DNA from: JAGXIT01 sp964393815
GTDB taxonomy: Bacteria > Patescibacteriota > Saccharimonadia > Saccharimonadales > UBA4665
Assembly: GCA_964393815.1 (NCBI GenBank)
Contig: CAYMUP010000009.1
Coordinates: 1 to 31,011 of the forward strand
Direction of reading: 5' to 3'
Length of the DNA stretch: 31,011 nt
Each line of letters opens with the position of its first letter. Positions within the stretch are counted from its first letter, which is position 1. This document shows, piece by piece, positions 15,493 to 21,836 of this stretch. The notes beneath the pieces are model-generated. The model saw only the letters and a program-made list of their open reading frames with translations. It had not been told where the DNA came from and ran no database searches. Position numbers and translations under genes: made by a program.

Positions 15493-16059
15493 TTGGCGAG
15501 GTACATTCGACTCTACAAAACACCGGAGACTGAAGATAGCGTAACAATGGGATTTTCTAGTGGCATAGGTGCCGCTGCCTACGACGAAAACCTTCATACC
15601 TGGCTGCGGCGCCAAGGATATGAAGTTACCGAAGAGTCACTTGCTTACAGGGCCAGCCACAGATATCTTGAAAACCCTACAAATATGATCGCATCAGCCA
15701 ATCCTGATTTCCCCTTAAGCGAGAAAGCAAGGAGAGTGATTAGCGCACTTTCTTACAACCATATCCCAGATATTTCGGCAAGGCACTTAGCTGGTATCGC
15801 CATACCAGAAGAGTCAGTTTCTGCAACGCATTTACAGATTCATCCAGATCTTTCTACTGAACATCTGCGCCCGCTGGCAAAAGAACTCGCCGTGACAAAG
15901 GCAATTCGAGATCATGGCCTGAGACAGCACTATTTTATTGATAACAGGAATACTATAGACGAACCCTACCGCTTCGATTCTTCCAACCTCATTGCTGCAT
16001 GGTCTATACCGCCAAATATCATACTACCCGCCCATGTTCTTCGTTTTGAGGTCGGCTAA
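15493..16059 (+). CDS. Hypothetical protein flanked by two direct repeat copies
   Basis: The protein is 188 residues if it starts at TTG 15493, the start favoured by a perfect AGGAGGG ribosome-binding site 7 nt upstream. An ATG at 15547 is the alternative. No signal peptide, membrane helix or known motif is seen. The sequence is soluble-looking, with short conserved-looking blocks such as LHTWLRRQGYEVTEESLAYR and DISARHLAGIAIPEESVS. Copies B and C of the 43-bp repeat stand in the same orientation on either side, with no other gene between them. This could mark an inserted accessory gene. Function unknown. Confidence 0.6.
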   Translation: MARYIRLYKTPETEDSVTMGFSSGIGAAAYDENLHTWLRRQGYEVTEESLAYRASHRYLENPTNMIASANPDFPLSEKARRVISALSYNHIPDISARHLAGIAIPEESVSATHLQIHPDLSTEHLRPLAKELAVTKAIRDHGLRQHYFIDNRNTIDEPYRFDSSNLIAAWSIPPNIILPAHVLRFEVG

Positions 16060-16211
16060 GCAACCCGAGTAGGGAGAGGGGCTAAAATTAAACTGTAATC
16101 TGTATGTAGCGTATTTAAAGCACAGTCGCTCCTTACTATCTTCAACTCGTTTCAGAATGAAAGTATCATACCAATGTCTCACATCCGACTGCGAACGTCT
16201 AACTCCCAGGT

Positions 16212-16254
16212 GAAGTGAAAATCACCGAAGTTAAGAGTAGACCCCAAGTGAAAT
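16212..16254 (+). repeat. Dispersed intergenic repeat, copy C
   Basis: A 43-bp copy with GAAGTGAAA, ACC, GAAGTTAAG, CCCC and AAGTGAAAT at the usual spacing. Its right end is 3 bp from the rmuC stop codon. An extra CCCAGG, normally found at the right end, precedes its left box. Confidence 0.75.
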
Positions 16255-16257
16255 TTG

Positions 16258-17337
16258 TTAATCTTCAACAGTGGGTTTGTCGAGCAGGAGGGGTTCGACA
16301 CTGGCGGTTGTGTCGGCTATTTTCACGACGTCTTTGTCCATGCGCCCAAGCGACTTGTGAGCGGCGTTGAAATGGTTGATGGTGGTGCCGAGTGAGTTAC
16401 CGAGTTTTTGCATGTACGTGTCGTGAGCTGCGATGTGCTTGCCGAGTTCGGCGACGCGTTTTTGAATGTCTTTGGCCTGCTCTTCAATTTGCAAACTCTT
16501 AAGCCCCTGCAGCACCGTCTGCAAGTATGCGAGTAGCGTGGTAGGGCTAACGATGATGACTTTTTTGTCGATAAACGCGTACTCTATGAGGTCGCGGGCG
16601 TTGGTGCCGGTTGCACCCACGTTATTGACCAGCAGGTCATAGTAAATCGCCTCAGAGGGGATGAACATAAAGGCGTAGTCCAGCGTGTCCTCGCGCGGGC
16701 GAATGTATTTGCTTGTCTCGTCGATACGGTTTTTGAGGTCTGCCTTAAAGGTTTTTACCAGATTTTCCCGCTGCGTTTTGTCTTTTTCCTCGATAAGGCG
16801 GTTGTAGTTCTCTAAGCTAAATTTGCTATCGATGGGTAGCAATCGACCCTTGTCGAGCTTGATGACGGCATCGACAATTTCGCCGTCTTTGAACCGATAC
16901 TGGAGCTCATAGATGTGCGGCGGCAGTACGTTGCCGAGCACGGTGTCGAGGTAATATTCGCCCAGTCCGCCGCGCTGCTTGGGGTTTTGGAGCACGTTTT
17001 GCAGGGTCTTGAGCTCATCTGCCACGTCAGAGACGCGCTTGTTGCTGTCTTTGAGCTCGGTCAGGTTGCGGGTAATGTCGGCGATGATCTTGTTTGTCTC
17101 GGCTGATTGTTTTTGCAAGCTGCCCATCATCATCGCCTGTGACTTGTCCAGCCGGTCGCTCACCTGCGCCTGCATGTGGTCTTTGAGCTTGGTGATGTCT
17201 TCGCTAAGACCGCGCAGGTCTTCTTTGAGCAACAGCGTGCTTTCAGTGCTATTTCCGCCATTTTTCTTAAGCAGCAAATAAACAATGGCGAATGCCATCA
17301 CTAATATGAGTCCGATTAAGATCGATACCGCTTCCAT
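16258..17337 (-). CDS. rmuC: RmuC family protein
   Basis: The 359-residue protein has an N-terminal membrane anchor (about 2-24), a coiled coil (about 35-110) and the RmuC nuclease-like core. Core landmarks are PKQRGGLGEYYLDTVLGNVL, YELQYRFKDGEIVDAVIKL, LPIDSKFSLENYNRL and AFMFIPSEAIYYDLL. RmuC proteins limit recombination at short inverted repeats, with a predicted PD-(D/E)XK-like nuclease fold; DAVI, IDSKFS and the following residues match that core. It is tightly packed behind the ZIP transporter gene (21 bp), but a TACAAT -10 lies 6 nt before its ATG, suggesting its own leaderless transcript. Confidence 0.94.
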   Translation of the reverse strand: MEAVSILIGLILVMAFAIVYLLLKKNGGNSTESTLLLKEDLRGLSEDITKLKDHMQAQVSDRLDKSQAMMMGSLQKQSAETNKIIADITRNLTELKDSNKRVSDVADELKTLQNVLQNPKQRGGLGEYYLDTVLGNVLPPHIYELQYRFKDGEIVDAVIKLDKGRLLPIDSKFSLENYNRLIEEKDKTQRENLVKTFKADLKNRIDETSKYIRPREDTLDYAFMFIPSEAIYYDLLVNNVGATGTNARDLIEYAFIDKKVIIVSPTTLLAYLQTVLQGLKSLQIEEQAKDIQKRVAELGKHIAAHDTYMQKLGNSLGTTINHFNAAHKSLGRMDKDVVKIADTTASVEPLLLDKPTVED

Positions 17338-17343
17338 GCTGCT

Positions 17344-17349
17344 ATTGTA
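17344..17349 (-). promoter_or_regulatory. -10 element of rmuC (leaderless)
   Basis: TACAAT on the minus strand lies 6 nt before the rmuC ATG, inside the 21-bp gap behind the ZIP gene. Confidence 0.5.
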
Positions 17350-17358
17350 CCACTTGGG

Positions 17359-18081
17359 CTACGCGAGGCGCGTTACAAAATACATGGCGGTGGCACCGAC
17401 GATGGTGAGCACAATGGTCGTGTACGATGACCGCTTGCTATGCGCTTCAGGCAAAATCTCTGCCGCCGCGATGTAGAGCAAAAAGCCGGCAAAAAACGAC
17501 AGATAAAACACGGTCAGCTTGTCACTCACCGAAATGAGGTAGCTCAGCGTCACACCCAGGACTGGCGCAAGCGCATTTATGAGCAGCATTGCCTTTGCGC
17601 GCGCGCGGTTGTTTTTGTGTAGCAGCATTAGGTTAACTGTATTTAACCCGTCTGAAAAGCTATGTGCTACAACCGCTGCCGCGACAGCAGCCCCTACGAC
17701 AGGGTTAGTTTGAAAAGCTAGGCCAATGCCAAAGCCGTCGAGCAAACTGTGACCCGCAAGCGCCAGAGCACTTGCCCACCCCACATGCGGGTGGTGATGG
17801 TCACCGTACTGCGACTCGTCGGCATGATTTATGAGAATGCTTTTTTCTATAATGTGGAAGAGTAAAAAGCCAACCATCAGGGCAATCATGGCGGTCGTGA
17901 TGGCCAGGTTTTGCTCGTGCGCAAGCTCGACTATCTCTGGTAACAGGCCAAAGACGACTACACCCATCACGATTCCGGCGGTCAGCCCGAGCAATCTCGA
18001 AAGCTTATCTTGGTTCTTGAGGGCAACGCTGCCGCCGAGCAGACTCGCACACATCGCTGCTACTGCTAGTAGAAATACCAT
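17359..18081 (-). CDS. ZIP family divalent metal transporter
   Basis: The 240-residue membrane protein has about eight helices. A His-rich loop between helices three and four reads HADESQYGDHHHPHVG. The ZIP signature helices are ALAGHSLLDGFGIGLAF (H-S-x-x-D-G) and VAHSFSDGLNTV; these histidines and aspartates normally form the transmembrane metal site. It should import zinc or a similar divalent metal. It is transcribed away from the Fur/Zur-type regulator at 18148 from a 66-bp shared region, which suggests metal-responsive control. A TACTAT -10 lies 7 nt before the ATG. Confidence 0.9.
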   Translation of the reverse strand: MVFLLAVAAMCASLLGGSVALKNQDKLSRLLGLTAGIVMGVVVFGLLPEIVELAHEQNLAITTAMIALMVGFLLFHIIEKSILINHADESQYGDHHHPHVGWASALALAGHSLLDGFGIGLAFQTNPVVGAAVAAAVVAHSFSDGLNTVNLMLLHKNNRARAKAMLLINALAPVLGVTLSYLISVSDKLTVFYLSFFAGFLLYIAAAEILPEAHSKRSSYTTIVLTIVGATAMYFVTRLA

Positions 18082-18088
18082 ATCCTTG

Positions 18089-18094
18089 ATAGTA
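18089..18094 (-). promoter_or_regulatory. -10 element of the ZIP transporter gene (leaderless)
   Basis: TACTAT on the minus strand ends 7 nt before the ATG at 18081. Confidence 0.45.
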
Positions 18095-18108
18095 TTTTAC
18101 CGGACGTA

Positions 18109-18131
18109 TTTTTGCAAAAGTGTCGCAAAAA
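18109..18131. promoter_or_regulatory. Candidate operator between ZIP and Fur/Zur genes
   Basis: TTTTTGC (18109-18115) and GCAAAAA (18125-18131) form a perfect 7-bp inverted repeat with a 9-bp centre. It covers the likely -35 of the fur gene (TTGCAA, 18112-18117) and lies 15 bp upstream of the ZIP -10. The position fits an autoregulated operator for the adjacent regulator; binding is inferred. Confidence 0.4.
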
Positions 18132-18135
18132 ATGC

Positions 18136-18141
18136 TATGAT
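18136..18141 (+). promoter_or_regulatory. -10 element of the fur-family gene (leaderless)
   Basis: TATGAT ends 6 nt before the ATG at 18148. TTGCAA at 18112-18117 is a possible -35 with an 18-bp spacer. Confidence 0.5.
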
Positions 18142-18147
18142 TGCAAC

Positions 18148-18558
18148 ATGAGTGCCCAAGAAATCTTTGAAAAAACCCTACTAAGTCATAGCTACAGCCA
18201 AACAAGGCCACGCCAAGCCGTATTTGACGCCCTGCAACACCACCAAAGCCGAACGATGCATGAAATAGTAGTTGCGACGAGCGAACATGATCGCTCCAGC
18301 ATATACCGCACCATCGAACTTTTTGAGAAACTAGGCATCGTCGTGCGCATACCACAAGGTTTCAAGCACCGCTTTGAGCTCGGACTTGATTACCACGAAC
18401 ACCATCATCACGCCACATGTAATACCTGCGGTGCCTCAATTGCCATGCCCGAGGACCCGCAACTAGAAACAAGGCTGCAAGAGCTGGCTAAACGCCGCCA
18501 TTTTACTCTCACCTCCCACCAGATAGAACTTCACGGCCTCTGTGAAGCCTGTGAGTAG
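18148..18558 (+). CDS. Fur/Zur family metal-responsive repressor
   Basis: The 136-residue protein has an N-terminal winged helix (about 10-80; recognition region SSIYRTIELFEKLGIV) and a C-terminal metal and dimerisation domain. A histidine-rich metal site, YHEHHHHATC (82-91), corresponds to the family's HHDH motif. Two CxxC pairs, C91-C94 (CNTC) and C132-C135 (CEAC), should form the structural Zn-Cys4 site. The start is set at 18148 rather than the upstream in-frame codon at 18112 because the -10 lies between them. The divergent ZIP gene argues for zinc (Zur-like) sensing, but iron or manganese cannot be excluded. Confidence 0.92.
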   Translation: MSAQEIFEKTLLSHSYSQTRPRQAVFDALQHHQSRTMHEIVVATSEHDRSSIYRTIELFEKLGIVVRIPQGFKHRFELGLDYHEHHHHATCNTCGASIAMPEDPQLETRLQELAKRRHFTLTSHQIELHGLCEACE

Positions 18559-18563
18559 CTTAG

Positions 18564-18580
18564 TCCTCTTTAGTTGAGGA
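18564..18580. terminator. Weak hairpin between convergent genes
   Basis: TCCTC and GAGGA are separated by 7 nt, between the convergent fur-family gene and the gene at 18586. The stem is only 5 bp and lacks a U-tract. Confidence 0.25.
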
Positions 18581-18585
18581 GGCTA

Positions 18586-18843
18586 TTAAAAGCGCTGTCT
18601 CATGAGCAGCCGCACTTGCATTAAGCTCCTGGCCCGCATAATTTCAGATGCACACAATCCACCCAGTACAGTTGAAGCTACTCCAAACATGCTGCCCTGA
18701 ACATAGCTTCTCTCAGCCATGAAACTGACTGCGCCTATGGCAAGTCCTATCGAAGAGCTTGCAGCCACTATAGCATTCATACGACTAGTATATGCCAGCT
18801 CCTGAAGTGCAGTTTTACTCTCAACTAAATCTTCTTTGTTCAT
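18586..18843 (-). CDS. Small two-helix membrane protein of unknown function
   Basis: The 85-residue protein has an N-terminal charged segment (MNKEDLVESKTALQEL), two hydrophobic helices (about 23-43 and 52-68) and a basic C-terminus ending MRQRF. This predicts a hairpin with both ends in the cytoplasm. No family is recognised. Its promoter is unusually good for the window: TTGACA, a 17-bp spacer and TAATAT. Confidence 0.6.
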   Translation of the reverse strand: MNKEDLVESKTALQELAYTSRMNAIVAASSSIGLAIGAVSFMAERSYVQGSMFGVASTVLGGLCASEIMRARSLMQVRLLMRQRF

Positions 18844-18852
18844 AATATGCCC

Positions 18853-18881
18853 ATATTATCACTTAGTATAATATTTGTCAA
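18853..18881 (-). promoter_or_regulatory. Near-consensus promoter of the 85-residue membrane protein
   Basis: On the minus strand TTGACA (18881-18876), a 17-bp spacer and TAATAT (18858-18853) lead to an ATG 9 nt further on. It overlaps the end of the intergenic gap behind the gene at 18889. Confidence 0.65.
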
Positions 18882-18888
18882 GAAGATT

Positions 18889-19383
18889 TTATATGTTGCT
18901 TAAAGGCCGCCTGGTTTCATCGTGTTCTTTAGACAGATGACTGCTCACTTGCAGTTTTAGCCAGCCCTCTAGCGAAGATAGATCTGGGAAAACTTCTTCA
19001 AATATATTGTAGAGGGTTTCGGTTTTTTCAGGTTGGTAGATGGCGTAGCATGGTCGCCCAAGCCCGTAGGATATGCCGGCTTCCATATGAGCAGCGAGAC
19101 CGGCTGGGAACACAAGTAGTAAAGCCGCCGAGTCTTTCTGCGCCTCAATATCTTTGGTAAAGATTTGTTTCATAAATGGATCATTGATGGGCAAAGACTC
19201 TGTGGCCTGCATGCTTGCTTCTATGCCGTCGTCTTGGCGAAGCTCAATTTTCTCGCCCTCGTAGCTGTTTTCGATAAAGCAATAGGCTGTTTTGCCGGAT
19301 GCACGCACGGCTTGGAGTACTTCGTTGATTGCCTTATGGTTTCGCCAGCGCCCTGCGATAAAAAAGTCGTACTTACATGCCAT
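18889..19383 (-). CDS. Nucleoside 2-deoxyribosyltransferase-like protein
   Basis: The 164-residue protein has the Rossmann-like start YDFFIAGRWRN, a central FTKDIEAQKDSAALLLVFPAG and AAHMEAGISYGLGRPCYAIY. The glutamate of HMEAG matches the catalytic glutamate of nucleoside 2-deoxyribosyltransferases, and GISYGLGRP matches their G-x-x-x-G-x-G-K-P turn. Such enzymes exchange or hydrolyse the base of deoxynucleosides and suit an organism that salvages nucleotides. The actual substrate is unknown; some family members are only nucleoside hydrolases. A TACACT -10 lies 8 nt before the ATG. Confidence 0.75.
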   Translation of the reverse strand: MACKYDFFIAGRWRNHKAINEVLQAVRASGKTAYCFIENSYEGEKIELRQDDGIEASMQATESLPINDPFMKQIFTKDIEAQKDSAALLLVFPAGLAAHMEAGISYGLGRPCYAIYQPEKTETLYNIFEEVFPDLSSLEGWLKLQVSSHLSKEHDETRRPLSNI

Positions 19384-19391
19384 TGATTACA

Positions 19392-19397
19392 AGTGTA
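19392..19397 (-). promoter_or_regulatory. -10 element of the deoxyribosyltransferase-like gene
   Basis: TACACT on the minus strand lies 8 nt before the ATG at 19383. Confidence 0.4.
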
Positions 19398-19436
19398 GCA
19401 CGATGAAATACCCAAACTATACAGTTCACCCACTTT

Positions 19437-19463
19437 AAAAGGGCCGGTACTTTCGGCCCTTTT
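19437..19463. terminator. Strong bidirectional terminator-like hairpin
   Basis: AAAAGGGCCG (19437-19446) and CGGCCCTTTT (19454-19463) form a perfect 10-bp stem with a 7-nt loop and A/T tracts on both sides. It is the best terminator in the window, yet no recognised gene ends next to it. It lies upstream of the minus-strand gene at 18889-19383 and may shield that gene, or end a small RNA encoded in 19464-19637. Confidence 0.8.
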
Positions 19464-19637
19464 CGTGGAAAATTCTCTTTCCAGTTTCATAGTACGCCTA
19501 TGTTCTACATGCGTATGTAATCATTATCACTGACGAAAAGAACAGAGGTGACCTTGAGGCTTTCACGCATTTGTAAGCTTTTTTATAGACTGTTTTTTCT
19601 CATATTTTAAAATATACGTTACACATAAATGGAGGGA

Positions 19638-19766
19638 ATGACTATGTGGATATTTAGCAGTCACGAACGTAACAAAGATGATGCTTATTGGGCTCGAGTA
19701 GCCGACCAAGAGTTTGATGCTATGGACAAAGACGGCCAATCGCAGTGGGCAGAGCTTCGCCGATAA
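19638..19766 (+). CDS. 42-residue hypothetical protein
   Basis: ATG at 19638 follows a strong GGAGGGA ribosome-binding site. The frame encodes a Trp- and Asp-rich polar peptide (MTMWIFSSHERNKDDAYWAR at the start, ending QSQWAELRR). An in-frame ATG at 19644 is an alternative start. There is no membrane segment and no family I recognise. Copy D of the 43-bp repeat begins 11 bp after the stop. The ribosome-binding site and clean stop make it a credible small gene, but expression is unproven. Confidence 0.5.
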   Translation: MTMWIFSSHERNKDDAYWARVADQEFDAMDKDGQSQWAELRR

Positions 19767-19777
19767 ATTTTCGCATG

Positions 19778-19820
19778 ATTTCACCGCATTTGCTATTTTA
19801 ACTTCAGTGACCTTCACTTC
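19778..19820 (-). repeat. Dispersed intergenic repeat, copy D (the only inverted copy)
   Basis: Read on the minus strand it is exactly 43 bp: GAAGTGAAG, ACT, GAAGTTAAA and CGGTGAAAT at the standard positions, preceded by AAAT. The TCCC block is replaced by AATG. It lies between the 42-residue ORF and the alpha/beta hydrolase gene. Confidence 0.75.
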
Positions 19821-19948
19821 ATTTGAAAATAGAACGCTAGAGCTTGGTAGAGGATGTCGAATTATAGGTCTTACCTGCTGGCAGATTAGTAGCAATCTGG
19901 AAGATTACAACTATTCGAGCTCATGTGGGGCACCACTGACTTGCCTGC

Positions 19949-19954
19949 TACACT
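19949..19954 (+). promoter_or_regulatory. -10 element of the alpha/beta hydrolase gene (leaderless)
   Basis: TACACT ends 7 nt before the ATG at 19962 and helps choose that start over the ATG at 19923. Confidence 0.45.
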
Positions 19955-19961
19955 AGTAACG

Positions 19962-20795
19962 ATGATTTCTTTTGACGAATTTTGGCACCGTAAGCTGAGC
20001 AGGCCGTATGAGCTCCATGTTGAGCGGCACGGAGACCCAGCAAACCCAACCATAGTGATGATTCACGGCATTGCGGCGAGCGGCGAAGACTGGGGCAAAT
20101 TTATTCCCTTGCTCGAGACCGACTACTGCTGCATCACCATCGACCTGCTTGGTTTTGGGAAATCTCCCAAACCCCAGTGGTGCGATTACACCATGACCGA
20201 CCACACCCGTTCGCTCTACCACACCATGAACAAGCTGCGTCTGGGCGGCAAGTTTACGCTTGTGGGCCATTCGCTCGGCAGTTTTCTGGCCGCCCGCTAT
20301 GCGAGCGAACATGAACCAAATCTTGAACGCTTGTACCTGCTGAGTCCACCTGTGTACCCGCCGCTTTCAAGCATCGAAAAGCGCACCGCTCGGCGCATGA
20401 CCGGCCTGCTTCTTAAGCTTTATAAGTTCCTCCGCGGCGAAAAAATGACGCCCGAAACATTTCGGCGCCTCAGCTACCTCGCCCCACTACCCCGCAGCAT
20501 ACTTAAAAATCCAGACACTTGGCTGCCTTTCATGCGCACTCTCAAGGAGTGTATAGAGCATCAGACCATTTTAGGTGATGTACGCAAACTAGGCATCGCT
20601 ACAGAAGTGTTCTACGGCACACTCGACCAGGTTGTCGTGAGCGCAAATGTGGAGCGCCTGGCAAAAAACAAACGCGTTACCCTACACTCTATCTTGGCAA
20701 CCCATGATTTATCTACCCGCTACGGCCGTGCGGTCGCTAAACAGCTTCAACAGTCGACCGACGCTCATACGTCGCAACCGAGTCAAGAAGCATAA
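19962..20795 (+). CDS. Alpha/beta-fold hydrolase
   Basis: The 277-residue protein has the strand-oxyanion segment TIVMIHGIAASGEDW (about 30-44), the DLLGFGKSPKP turn, and the nucleophile elbow GHSLGS with S104. The likely acid is the aspartate of GTLDQVV and the likely histidine that of THDLST, giving a complete catalytic triad in normal order. No signal peptide is seen, so it should be cytoplasmic. The substrate (ester, lactone or other) cannot be predicted. The start at 19962 is favoured over 19923 because a TACACT -10 lies 7 nt upstream. The last 59 bp overlap the 3' end of the convergent gene 20737-21774. Confidence 0.88.
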   Translation: MISFDEFWHRKLSRPYELHVERHGDPANPTIVMIHGIAASGEDWGKFIPLLETDYCCITIDLLGFGKSPKPQWCDYTMTDHTRSLYHTMNKLRLGGKFTLVGHSLGSFLAARYASEHEPNLERLYLLSPPVYPPLSSIEKRTARRMTGLLLKLYKFLRGEKMTPETFRRLSYLAPLPRSILKNPDTWLPFMRTLKECIEHQTILGDVRKLGIATEVFYGTLDQVVVSANVERLAKNKRVTLHSILATHDLSTRYGRAVAKQLQQSTDAHTSQPSQEA

Positions 20796-21774
20796 ATAAA
20801 ACGAGGTTAAAAACAAAGCTAGGCACCGCGCCTAGACCTATACGGCCAAACAAAAAGAATTCTGTCAGCAGTAAATTGACGAGAGTTGCTCGTCTAAACC
20901 ACTCGAGCGCCCGCACCCGCGAGCCAGTTAACCAGCTAAGCCCGATCATCACACAAAGCGCCGCCACGACTGTTGAGGCCAGCTGGCCCATGATAAGGCT
21001 ATGGCCATAATCTGCTTTTCCCGCCAGAAAATCACGCACATCGTCGATATTGCTATAGACCGCTAGTAGCACCGCGCCAAGGAAAAACAAGGTTTCGACG
21101 ACAAAAAACCAACGCACAAGCGCCCGCGTAGACCGTGCCTGCCACAAGCCTTCATACCACTGCGCGAGACGGTTTCTGCTCCGCCGAAGTCGGCTCGGTT
21201 TGCCCCTCGGTACAACCGGTAGTTCATAAAGGAGCTCGTGTAGTTTCTGGGTTACCGGGTCGGACGGCCGAGCTTGTGCGAGTAATCGACGAGTGGCTGC
21301 TCTCTCATGAATATCCATATCCATATGAACTGCCTCTTCGAGTTCTCTGAGGGCATTGAGCTGGTACTCCTCATGAGTGAGCTTTTGCTCACGAGTCAAA
21401 TAGCTAATAATGAGGTAAAGAGCTACGAAAATTGCGTAAATAATGCCTACGGCTGGCCTAAAGAAATAGTTATTGTCCCGTGTCACAAATTTGCCAACCT
21501 CGTCTATAAAAACACCGAATCCTATCCCCCCGATAACCGCCACCAGCCGCTGAACCCGCCTACCCATATAGGCAAAGCTAAGAACCTGGGCCAGCAACAT
21601 CGCGAGACCACCCCAAAGCATGTGCCCAATGTGGTATTTTGTCCCTCCTAGAGACGGATAATCAAGCACGTGCAGTGCAAAGCGCAGCAGCAATATACTA
21701 CTGGCTGCGGACACCAAAAATAGGTCCAGATACTCACGGGCGGAAACATTCCGTACAAAAATTCGCTGCGCCAT
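20737..21774 (-). CDS. Polytopic membrane protein of unknown function
   Basis: The 345-residue protein has about four hydrophobic helices in the first 130 residues, a charged cytoplasmic-looking middle (about 130-215, with EEYQLNALRELEEAVHMDMD and many arginines) and about four more helices. No transporter or enzyme motif is recognised. TATACT lies 7 nt before its ATG, predicting a leaderless mRNA divergent from the CPA2 antiporter gene. Its final 59 bp are antisense to the coding end of the alpha/beta hydrolase gene. Function unknown. Confidence 0.8.
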   Translation of the reverse strand: MAQRIFVRNVSAREYLDLFLVSAASSILLLRFALHVLDYPSLGGTKYHIGHMLWGGLAMLLAQVLSFAYMGRRVQRLVAVIGGIGFGVFIDEVGKFVTRDNNYFFRPAVGIIYAIFVALYLIISYLTREQKLTHEEYQLNALRELEEAVHMDMDIHERAATRRLLAQARPSDPVTQKLHELLYELPVVPRGKPSRLRRSRNRLAQWYEGLWQARSTRALVRWFFVVETLFFLGAVLLAVYSNIDDVRDFLAGKADYGHSLIMGQLASTVVAALCVMIGLSWLTGSRVRALEWFRRATLVNLLLTEFFLFGRIGLGAVPSFVFNLVLFMLLDSVATYERRSTVEAV

Positions 21775-21781
21775 ATCTGGT

Positions 21782-21787
21782 AGTATA
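21782..21787 (-). promoter_or_regulatory. -10 element of the 345-residue membrane protein gene
   Basis: TATACT on the minus strand ends 7 nt before the ATG at 21774. Confidence 0.45.
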
Positions 21788-21836
21788 CTCTAAATTGGTA
21801 TAGCCTGGTGTCTAGGAAAAGCACAAACATTATGCG

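Noticed and set aside
15499..15504. TATAAT just before the TTG at 15493 taken as a -10
   Set aside because: TATAAT here lies only one base from the start codon, so it cannot serve that start; it is the spacer of the ribosome-binding site.
15356..15547. Minus-strand ORF of 63 codons
   Set aside because: It runs over the repeat and the start of the plus-strand gene, with no initiation signal.
19563..19895. Minus-strand ORF of 110 codons over the small ORF and repeat copy D
   Set aside because: No ribosome-binding site, composition not protein-like, and it reads through the repeat and opposite a better supported small gene.
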